A stretch of 48,931 bases of DNA from an uncultured Collinsella sp. Lineage in GTDB: Bacteria > Actinomycetota > Coriobacteriia > Coriobacteriales > Coriobacteriaceae. The stretch lies in assembly GCA_900552385.1 (NCBI GenBank), contig URZI01000014.1, forward strand, positions 1-48,931, written 5' to 3'. This document shows, piece after piece, positions 24,727 through 31,714 of this stretch (the first letter of the stretch is position 1; each line of letters opens with the position of its first letter). The position numbers and the translations under genes were made by a program. A model generated the notes under the pieces. The model was given only the letters and a program-made list of their open reading frames with translations. It had not been told where the DNA came from and ran no database searches.

Positions 24727-25696
24727 GAGCCTCCCCTCCCTTGCAGAAAAACGGAATGATCAAATCGTCAAAATCCTGAATCTCCTCGTGGCCAAAGCCT
24801 TCAAAGAACTCATGACGCTTTTCGCAGGTCAGGTTGTTATAGACCGCAAACTGCGTCGCTGGCGGACAGACGATATCGGCTGTGCCGGTGCCAAACAGCA
24901 CGGAGCATTTGACCATAGGGGCAAAGTTCTTGGAATCGAAGTACGCCAGCTTGGCATAGGCTTCGTCAATACGAGTCGAGTCCTCGTCAAACCAGCGAGA
25001 CCAATAGCGCAGGCCCTCGTAGGCAATGTCATCGGCATCCAAATCCCAGACCAGGCGAAAATCTGACAGAAAGGGATAGAGGATGGCGGCGCGATTGATA
25101 AGCTCGCTGTTAAGTGCACAGGTCGCAATGCCCAAACCGCCGCCCTGAGACGCGCCGTTCACAAACACACGGGCAAGATCGATGCCCTCGAGCTCGCGAA
25201 CGATGCGGCACAGGATGCGAATATCTTGGTGCAAGCGGACATAGTAGAGGTTGGCCGGGTCGCCGTCGATACCGGCGACGATATGGCCCGCGACCGTTGT
25301 GCCCTCAAATCCGCCAATGTCCTCGGAGGGACCTCCTTGGCCGGGGCAATCGAGGGCGATGAGTGCCATGCCCATGCCCGCAAACGACGCCTGCTCAAAC
25401 CAGCTGCGGCTTGCACCCGGATACCCATGGAACTGAAGCACCAATGGCACGGGCTCGTCCGAGACGGGTTTAAGGTACTTGGCATGCAGGCGAGCGCCAC
25501 ACATGCCGGTATACCAGAGGTCGAAAAGCTGGCAGGTCACGGCATCGGTGACCGATGCCGTCTCGATCGCATAGTCAAGCCCAACGGCGTCGGCCTCGGC
25601 CATGCGATCCTTCCAAAAGAGATCGAAATCTGATGGACGGGGCATGGCGCCTCGATATTCACCAAATTGATGTTGTAGCTCCTGAGCACTTGGCAT
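24719..25696 (-). CDS. AXE1-family acetyl esterase (cephalosporin-C deacetylase-like)
   Basis: This 325-residue alpha/beta-hydrolase has the AXE1 fold: PRPSDFDLFWKDRM at the start, PLVLQFHGYPG for the oxyanion hole and DCPGQGGPSEDIGG. The catalytic Ser183 is in NGASQGGGLG, Asp274 in GTADIVCPP, and His303 in GFGHEE. There is no signal peptide, so it acts in the cytoplasm on an imported substrate. In a sialic acid operon a role in removing O-acetyl groups is attractive, but that is inference; xylo-oligosaccharide deacetylation is the known activity of relatives. ATG 25696 is chosen over a TTG at 25711; neither has a good ribosome site. Confidence 0.88.
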   Translation of the reverse strand: MPSAQELQHQFGEYRGAMPRPSDFDLFWKDRMAEADAVGLDYAIETASVTDAVTCQLFDLWYTGMCGARLHAKYLKPVSDEPVPLVLQFHGYPGASRSWFEQASFAGMGMALIALDCPGQGGPSEDIGGFEGTTVAGHIVAGIDGDPANLYYVRLHQDIRILCRIVRELEGIDLARVFVNGASQGGGLGIATCALNSELINRAAILYPFLSDFRLVWDLDADDIAYEGLRYWSRWFDEDSTRIDEAYAKLAYFDSKNFAPMVKCSVLFGTGTADIVCPPATQFAVYNNLTCEKRHEFFEGFGHEEIQDFDDLIIPFFCKGGEAHV

Positions 25697-25732
25697 GGCT
25701 CGTGAACCCAACCTTTCGAAATCGCAACGGAG

Positions 25733-25760
25733 GTGCGCCCGGCAAGGGAACCGGGCGCAC
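25733..25760. repeat. hairpin between the transporter ATPase gene and the esterase gene
   Basis: GTGCGCCCGG (25733-25742) pairs perfectly with CCGGGCGCAC (25751-25760) around an 8-nt loop. No U run follows. It lies 16 nt past the stop of the ATPase gene. Confidence 0.8.
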
Positions 25761-25776
25761 GGGAGGGAAAGCGAGG

Positions 25777-26604
25777 CTACTCGCCGAGCTTGGGATGCAG
25801 CAGCGACGGCGCAGCGCCGAGCAGCATCTTGGTGTAGGGGTCCTGGGGATGCTGGAAGACCTGCTTGGCCTCGCCCTGCTCGACGATCTTGCCGCCATTC
25901 ATGACGATGATGTCGTCAGAGATATAGCGGACCGTCTGGATGTCATGGCTAATGAACACCATGGCCAGGCCGAGCTCCTTCTTAAGGTCGGTCAGCAGGT
26001 TCAGGATCTGCGCGCGGACCGAAACGTCCAGAGCTGAGGTGGGCTCGTCGGCGATGATGGCGTCGGGGTTCAGCGACAGGGCACGGGCAATTGCCACGCG
26101 CTGGCGCTGACCACCCGAAAGCTGGCCGGGAAGAACCTCGGCGGCAGAGCTGGGCAGACCGGTGAGCTCCAGGAGCTCCTTGACGCGCTTCTCCTGCTCT
26201 GCCTCGGTGCCCAGATTGTGGACGCGCATGGGATCGAGCAGTTGCTCGCGAACGACCATGCGCGGGTTGAGCGCCGTGGCCGGGTTTTGGAACACGACCG
26301 AGATGACTCGACCCATGTGGCGACGGTCCTCGGCGGTACGTTTGGTAACGTCCTTGCCCTTAAAGTAGACCTTGCCGCTCGTGGGGGCCTGCAGGCCGCA
26401 CATGACGTTGGCGGTGGTGGACTTACCACAACCGGACTCGCCGACGATGCCGATCGTCTGACCGGGCATGAGCTTAATCGTTACACCCTGGACGGCGTGA
26501 ACCAGGTTGGGGTGCAGAATCGAGCCGGTACGGGTCCTAAAGGTGACGTGGACGTCATCAAGGAAGATGATCGGCTCGACGCCGTTGACTGCGGTCTCGC
26601 TCAT
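25777..26604 (-). CDS. ABC transporter ATP-binding protein (OppF/DppF-like), sialic-acid operon
   Basis: This 275-residue ATPase has Walker A GESGCGKSTT, Q-loop FQNPATALNPR, signature LSGGQRQR, Walker B IIADEPTSALD and switch His FISHDI. It ends soon after DPYTKMLLGAAPSL, so it lacks the C-terminal cysteine-bearing extension seen in the OppF at 7439. It partners with the fused ATPase encoded just upstream. The ribosome site GGAGGTGAT is unusually strong and overlaps the preceding stop codon, which suggests high or tightly coupled translation. Confidence 0.92.
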   Translation of the reverse strand: MSETAVNGVEPIIFLDDVHVTFRTRTGSILHPNLVHAVQGVTIKLMPGQTIGIVGESGCGKSTTANVMCGLQAPTSGKVYFKGKDVTKRTAEDRRHMGRVISVVFQNPATALNPRMVVREQLLDPMRVHNLGTEAEQEKRVKELLELTGLPSSAAEVLPGQLSGGQRQRVAIARALSLNPDAIIADEPTSALDVSVRAQILNLLTDLKKELGLAMVFISHDIQTVRYISDDIIVMNGGKIVEQGEAKQVFQHPQDPYTKMLLGAAPSLLHPKLGE

Positions 26605-28620
26605 CTACATCACCTCCGCGTGAGGGGTCAAACCATTTGCCTTGAGCACCTCGTCGGGGAGCTCGGAATAGAAGTGCTCGGTGCCGGGCACGCGCTTGAA
26701 GACCGGACGGGTGTCCAGGCCAATACGCGGATGGCTCGAGCGGGGCGCGAAGCGATCGCCCTTGGGGAAATCGCGCGGGCTCGGAACGGCGCCGGGCACC
26801 TGGTGCAGGCGGCCCGAACCGCTCTCGATGGACAGAACGGAACCCAGAAGACCGCGGGTGTACTCATGGATCGGGTTAGTGAGCAGCTCCTTGGTGGGCG
26901 CCTGCTCGATAACCTGGCCAGCGTACATAACCGTGATGTTGTGGGCGACCTCGGCGACCAGCGCCAGGTCATGCGAAACGAAGATCATGGCAAAGCCGAG
27001 CTTGGCCTGAAGATCGTTGAGCAGCTTGATGACCTGCTTCTGGACGGTAACGTCCAGAGCGGTCGTGGGCTCGTCGCAGATGACCAGCTTGGGGTCGCGG
27101 GTAAGGGCCATAGCGATCAGGACACGCTGACGCTGGCCGCCGGAAAGCTCGTGCGGATAGCTCTCGAGCGTGCGCTTGGGATCGAGGCCGACGAGCTCCA
27201 GGAGCTCCTCGGCGCTGCGGGTTCCGCCGCGCTTGGTGAGCTGCTTCATCTGGGCAGAGATGAGCATAGAGGGGTTGAGCGAGGACAGGGCGTCCTGATA
27301 GACCATGGCGATATCGGTACCGCGCAGGCCGAACCACTCCTTCTTGCTCATCTTGAGCAGGTCACGGCCCTCCCAGAGAACCTCGCCGGAAAGATGCTCG
27401 TCATCGTCGGTCAGGCCCATGATGGCCAGCGTGGTGATGGACTTACCGCAACCGGACTCGCCCACCAGGCCCATGGTCTGACCAGGACGAACGTCAAAGT
27501 TGACATGGTCGACGACGTTGATATCACCGTGATGCTCAAACTGAATGCAGAAGTCGCGGACCGAGAGAATCGGCTCAACGGACTCGTCGGGCACGTGGCG
27601 ATCGTCACGCTTGAGCTCGACATCGCGCAGGGCGCCAAGGCGAGCGGAGAGGGACTGGGCCTGCTCCTTGTAGGCGCGAACGGGGTCGGAGACCAGCAGA
27701 TCGGCCTCGCGACGCTTGGAGGAATCGGTCGGATCCAGGGCGGCGGAGGGAGCAGCGGCCATGGCGTCGGTAATGCCCTCGGAGAGGATGTTGAGCGCCA
27801 GGCAGGTGATCATGATGGCCAGGCCCGGGAACAGCGCCTGCCACCAACGGCCAGCGAGCACGCCGCCGCGGGCGTCGGCGAGGATGTTGCCCCAGGTAGC
27901 GGTGGGCTCCTGGATACCAGCGCCGATGAAGGTCAGCGAAGCCTCGAAGATGATGGCGTCGGCGACCAGGGTAACGGTAAAGACCATGATCGGGGCGATG
28001 CAGTTACGCAGAACATGCTTGATCAAAATCCACGGAGCCTTGGCGCCGGAAACGATGACCGCGCGGACATAGTCTTCGCCGTACTCGGACACGATGTTGG
28101 CGCGCACGATACGGGCAATCTGCGGAGTGTACATAAAGCCGATGGCGAAGATGATCGACGGCACGGAGTTGCCCAGGATGGAGACGAAGACGGCCGCGAG
28201 GGCGATGCCCGGGATGGACATGATGATGTCCAAGATACGCATGATCGTCTCGGAGACGGCCTTGCGCGAAACCGCTGCAAGGGCGCCCACGACCGAGCCG
28301 CAGACCAGAGCCATGGCGGTGGCGCCAAAGCCGATGATCAGCGAGTAACGACCACCGTAGAGCATACGCGACAGAATGTCGCGACCCTTATCGTCGGTAC
28401 CGAAGATAAATCCGTTGCCGGGAGCCTGGCGAGCCGTAAAGATCTCGACCGGGCTATAGGGGGCAAGAAGGGGCGCCAGAATCGCAGTCAGGGCGACCAG
28501 CACCAGCACGACGGCGGCAATCTTAGAAGACAGCGTCATCTTCTTCCAGCCACCGAGCTTGAGCCCCTTGGAGGCAGCCTTCTCGAGCTGCTCGGTTTGC
28601 TTCTCTCGAATCTTTACCAT
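26605..28620 (-). CDS. fused ABC permease-ATPase (OppC-OppD fusion)
   Basis: This 671-residue protein joins an OppC-type permease (residues about 30-290, with FGTDDKGRDILSRMLYGGRYSL and ASLTFIGAGIQEPTATWG) through a charged linker (290-345) to an OppD-type ATPase. The ATPase has Walker A GESGCGKS ending at 394, LSGGQRQR from 492, CDEPTTALD near 516 and SHD near 549. The C-terminal motif that normally holds four cysteines reads GDRFAPRSSHPRIGLDTRP here, with none left. Such permease-ATPase fusions are known in SAT-type sialic acid transporters and in some actinobacterial Dpp systems. The frame is continuous, so it is not a sequencing artefact of adjacent genes. Confidence 0.93.
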   Translation of the reverse strand: MVKIREKQTEQLEKAASKGLKLGGWKKMTLSSKIAAVVLVLVALTAILAPLLAPYSPVEIFTARQAPGNGFIFGTDDKGRDILSRMLYGGRYSLIIGFGATAMALVCGSVVGALAAVSRKAVSETIMRILDIIMSIPGIALAAVFVSILGNSVPSIIFAIGFMYTPQIARIVRANIVSEYGEDYVRAVIVSGAKAPWILIKHVLRNCIAPIMVFTVTLVADAIIFEASLTFIGAGIQEPTATWGNILADARGGVLAGRWWQALFPGLAIMITCLALNILSEGITDAMAAAPSAALDPTDSSKRREADLLVSDPVRAYKEQAQSLSARLGALRDVELKRDDRHVPDESVEPILSVRDFCIQFEHHGDINVVDHVNFDVRPGQTMGLVGESGCGKSITTLAIMGLTDDDEHLSGEVLWEGRDLLKMSKKEWFGLRGTDIAMVYQDALSSLNPSMLISAQMKQLTKRGGTRSAEELLELVGLDPKRTLESYPHELSGGQRQRVLIAMALTRDPKLVICDEPTTALDVTVQKQVIKLLNDLQAKLGFAMIFVSHDLALVAEVAHNITVMYAGQVIEQAPTKELLTNPIHEYTRGLLGSVLSIESGSGRLHQVPGAVPSPRDFPKGDRFAPRSSHPRIGLDTRPVFKRVPGTEHFYSELPDEVLKANGLTPHAEVM

Positions 28621-28623
28621 AAT

Positions 28624-29580
28624 CTACACCGTCCTGATGCGCGGGTTGATGAGCAGGTAGAGCATGTCAACCACGATGTTGATGATGATGAAGGCAAGAG
28701 CAACGACGATAACGACGCCCTGAACCAGGTTCGCCTCGTTGCCCTGAACGCCCTGCAGAATCGCGGTGCCCATGCCGGGGAGGTTGAAGATAACCTCGAT
28801 GACGACAGCGCCGCCCATGAGGTAACCGATCTTAAGACCGAGGGTGGTGACCGGGGTGATCAGCGCATTGCGAAGAACGTTGATGCCGACGACGACCTTC
28901 TCGGGAACGCCGGCGCCACGGGCCATACGGACATAGTCCTTGTCGAGCTCCTCGACCATGGCGGTACGTACGATACGAGTCATCTGGCCCGTCAGCGGAA
29001 ATGCCAAGGCGATGGCGGGCATGATCATACGTCCCAGATAGCCAACCGGATTCGTGGTGAAGTGAGGCAGAGCACCCGATGCCGGGAGCACCTTAAGGTA
29101 GGAAGAGAACAGAAGGATCAACAGAACGGCAAGCCAGAACGACGGGGTTGCCAAGCCGGCAATGGAAAAGACGCGGATCACTTGGTCCGGCCATTTGTCG
29201 CGATACAGTGCCGCGATGACGCCGAGCAAAAACGAAACGACCGCACCGATGGCAAGACCGATAAAGGTCAGCTGCATCGTGACGGGCAGGGCCGTGGAGA
29301 TGCGCTTGGCAACAGAGTTGCGAGCAGCACCATAGGTGCCCATGTCGCCATGGATCAAATCGCCCATATAGCGCACGTAGCGCACGGGCCAGGGGTCGTC
29401 CAGACCATACTTCTCATGGTACTCGGCAACCGCCTCTGGCGAGGCGCCGTCACCCAACGCCGTGTAGGCGGGGTCGGTCTTGGAGAACGACATAAGGAAG
29501 AACACCAGGACGGTGACGCCCAATGCCATGATCGGCAGCGCCACAAGACGCCTTCCAATCAAACGTAGCAAGTTGTTCAC
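28624..29580 (-). CDS. ABC transporter permease (OppB/DppB-like), sialic-acid operon
   Basis: This 318-residue permease with six membrane segments begins with the family helix RRLVALPIMALGVTVLVFFL and contains EKYGLDDPWPVRYVRY and GDMGTYG. The EAA loop is ARGAGVPEKVVVGINVLRNAL, and IFNLPGMG and INPRIR close the protein. The GTG at 29580 has GGGGAG 5 nt upstream, and is preferred to the longer frame from 29613. Its stop is 3 nt before the fused permease-ATPase start. With that protein it forms the membrane channel. Confidence 0.92.
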   Translation of the reverse strand: MNNLLRLIGRRLVALPIMALGVTVLVFFLMSFSKTDPAYTALGDGASPEAVAEYHEKYGLDDPWPVRYVRYMGDLIHGDMGTYGAARNSVAKRISTALPVTMQLTFIGLAIGAVVSFLLGVIAALYRDKWPDQVIRVFSIAGLATPSFWLAVLLILLFSSYLKVLPASGALPHFTTNPVGYLGRMIMPAIALAFPLTGQMTRIVRTAMVEELDKDYVRMARGAGVPEKVVVGINVLRNALITPVTTLGLKIGYLMGGAVVIEVIFNLPGMGTAILQGVQGNEANLVQGVVIVVALAFIIINIVVDMLYLLINPRIRTV

Positions 29581-29642
29581 GTTCTCTCCCCTTTCTTTTG
29601 TCGGTAGGACCAACTGGTATATGAGTACGGATACTCATTACA

Positions 29643-29674
29643 AGACCCGAGCGACATCGTTGCCGCCCGGGTCT
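29643..29674 (-). terminator. intercistronic hairpin after the binding-protein gene
   Basis: AGACCCG (29643-29649) pairs with CGGGTCT (29668-29674). On the minus strand the tail is only TTGTAAT, so it is a weak terminator or an mRNA end-protecting structure that favours excess binding protein. Confidence 0.55.
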
Positions 29675-29737
29675 TTGTTTCAACTATGAGGATACGGTCC
29701 CAACGGCCGACATCCTGCATACAGACTCAAGCGAGTC

Positions 29738-31351
29738 TTACGCCTTGACGGTCGCAACGCCCCTGAAGGACATGCTCGTCGTGCCGATGCCCTTGAAGCC
29801 ATCGAGGGCCTCGCCGTTGGGCGCAGTGGACGGATCGTCCCAGGAAGCGGAGACGGTCTTGACGTGGACAACGGGGTACAGAACGGCGTTGTCAGCAATG
29901 ATGTCGAAGCACTCGTTCCACTTCTTCTGCTGCTCGTCGCCCTCGGCGGCAAGAGCCTCGTCCATGAGACCGTGGAGCTTCTGCCACTCAGCGGACTCCT
30001 TCCACGGGCAACGGGTCTGCATCCAGACGTTGTCGCCGTACCACCAGTTGAGCAGCAGGTCGGGATCAGCGCCGAAGCAGGAAGGATCGCCAGGGGCAAG
30101 GAGGATATCGTAGGCCTCGCCGCCGTCAATGGCAGCGTAGGTAGCCGGCGAGGTATCGGTCTGGATGGTCACATCGAAGCCGAGAGCGTCGAGGTCGTTC
30201 TTGACCTGGGCGGCCATGCCCTTAATCTGCTCGTTGTCGGTGGTGCGCAGGGTGATGGCACCCGGGGTGATGCCAGACTCCTCGATGAGCTTCTTAGCCT
30301 TCTTGGCGTCGGTCTTGTACACCGTGGAAGCCTCATGATAGTTGGTGAAGCTCTTGGGCAGGTAGCAGCTGGCAGCGGTGGCAAGGCCGGCGAAGGTGTT
30401 GCTGACCATCTTCTCGGTGTCGAGCGCATACATGACGGCCTGACGGACCTTGACGTTGTTCCAAGGCTCCTTGGCGACGTTGAACATGATGAAGCGGGTG
30501 CCGAAACCCTGAACGTTATCGATCTTGCAGCCGGCGCTCTCGAGCTGGTCGACGGCGTCAGCGGTAACGAGCTCCATAACGAGCGTGGAGCCCTCCTGCT
30601 GAGCGGTAACGCGAGCGGTGGGGTCGGTCAGGATGCTGTACTGGATCTTCTTATCCTCGGCTGCATACTCACCGTTGTACTCGGGGTTGGGAACCAGAGT
30701 GATCTCGGTATCGGAGATAGAGTCGTACATCCAGGGGCCGGAACCGATCGGCTGCTTGGCGCGATCCTCCTCGGTCTGGGTGGCCGGGGTAACGCGGACG
30801 ATGGCCAGACGATCCTTGAGCAGGGAGAAGTTGGGGACCTTGGTCTTGACCGTCACGGTGCTGGCGTCCTTGGCCTCGATGGACTCGAAGGGCTGGAAGA
30901 ACGGAGCATAGGTAGCGGAAGCGGCGCAAGCGGTGTAGGAGGCAACGACATCGTCAGCGGTGACCTCGGTGCCATCGGAGAACTTGGCACCCTTACGGAT
31001 GGTGACCTCGAAAGTGGTGTCGTCCACAGACTTGGGATCGTCGGTGGCGAGCTCGTTGAAAGTGCTGTAGTCGTGGTAATCGATGCCGTAGAGGCCCTCG
31101 ACGACGTGCCAGTTAGCACCCAGGCCCACAGCGGAGCCGGTGCTGGCGGGATCGAAGCTGGACGGAGCGTAAGCGGAACCAGCGGTGATCACGCCGCCGC
31201 CACGGTTGGCGGAATCGGTGGAACCGGAAGCGGAACCCTCGTCGCTAGAGCTGCCACCGCAGCCGGTGAGACCAAGCCCTGCGACAGCAGCGACGCTGCC
31301 GGTGAGGCCGAGGAACGAACGCCTGGACATACCCTTGTTGATGATGGCCAT
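29738..31351 (-). CDS. ABC transporter substrate-binding lipoprotein (SBP family 5), sialic-acid operon
   Basis: This 537-residue binding protein starts with paired arginines (SRRSFLGLTG), a hydrophobic core and lipobox LTGC with Cys31, followed by a Ser/Gly-rich linker. It is probably a surface lipoprotein, possibly Tat-exported. The body has TFEVTIRKGAKFSDGTEVTADDV, PIGSGPWMYD and VKVRQAVMYALDTEKM, typical of the peptide/nickel/sugar SBP_5 family. Relatives in SAT-type systems bind sialic acid, which fits nanA and nanE downstream; peptide binding cannot be excluded. ATG 31351 has AGGAG 5 nt upstream. It is the first gene of the operon, behind a long structured leader. Confidence 0.9.
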   Translation of the reverse strand: MAIINKGMSRRSFLGLTGSVAAVAGLGLTGCGGSSSDEGSASGSTDSANRGGGVITAGSAYAPSSFDPASTGSAVGLGANWHVVEGLYGIDYHDYSTFNELATDDPKSVDDTTFEVTIRKGAKFSDGTEVTADDVVASYTACAASATYAPFFQPFESIEAKDASTVTVKTKVPNFSLLKDRLAIVRVTPATQTEEDRAKQPIGSGPWMYDSISDTEITLVPNPEYNGEYAAEDKKIQYSILTDPTARVTAQQEGSTLVMELVTADAVDQLESAGCKIDNVQGFGTRFIMFNVAKEPWNNVKVRQAVMYALDTEKMVSNTFAGLATAASCYLPKSFTNYHEASTVYKTDAKKAKKLIEESGITPGAITLRTTDNEQIKGMAAQVKNDLDALGFDVTIQTDTSPATYAAIDGGEAYDILLAPGDPSCFGADPDLLLNWWYGDNVWMQTRCPWKESAEWQKLHGLMDEALAAEGDEQQKKWNECFDIIADNAVLYPVVHVKTVSASWDDPSTAPNGEALDGFKGIGTTSMSFRGVATVKA

Positions 31352-31461
31352 GTCTTCTCCTATCAATAGAGAATCTTACTCGGGAGCACCTAGACTTGCC
31401 CCCGCGCAACTTGCGGACGATATATACCTTACCTACCGACGAACCCAACTGAGGTGCCGCG

Positions 31462-31556
31462 CTCGGCGACCGATACATACATACGCTTGAACGGTATTTA
31501 CTACCGTTCACCGAATTCGTTGACAAACGATTCGCCAGACAGTATGTATCGGCGAG
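31462..31556 (-). ncRNA. three-way-junction leader structure before the sialic-acid operon
   Basis: The closing stem P1 pairs 31470-31480 with 31542-31552 (11 bp perfect), extended by CTCG/CGAG (31462-31465 with 31553-31556). Inside, P2 pairs 31488-31496 with 31502-31510 (9 bp, loop TTTAC) and P3 pairs 31512-31521 with 31526-31534 (9 bp, one bulge, 4-nt loop). It lies about 110 nt before the first gene, inside the presumed leader. It matches no riboswitch or T-box I recognise. Confidence 0.55.
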
Positions 31557-31586
31557 GTGAGATATCAGTCTTCGTCAACCCGCAGG

Positions 31587-31623
31587 ATAGCAGGGTTTTC
31601 GCTTGGGTTAGTCAAACGTTTTA
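31587..31623 (-). promoter_or_regulatory. possible promoter and operator of the sialic-acid operon
   Basis: On the minus strand TTGACT (31610-31615) is 17 nt from a weak -10 TGCTAT (31587-31592). The sequence TAAAACGTTT, shared with the gap palindrome, overlaps the -35. A LacI-family repressor bound there would block the promoter. The -10 is poor, so confidence is low. Confidence 0.4.
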
Positions 31624-31714
31624 GCGTTAATAAAACCCGAAACCAGCAGGCAATCATGGCGAAATAAATGGTTGAAAATCGCGCAATCATGTATATCAGT
31701 TGTTTGGCTCGTGT

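Noticed and set aside
26218..29568. A 1116-codon open frame on the plus strand
   Set aside because: It is antisense to the transporter genes, all of which have clear family motifs. Its protein is low-complexity and rich in D, H, G and R with no domain, as expected from the codon bias of the opposite strand.
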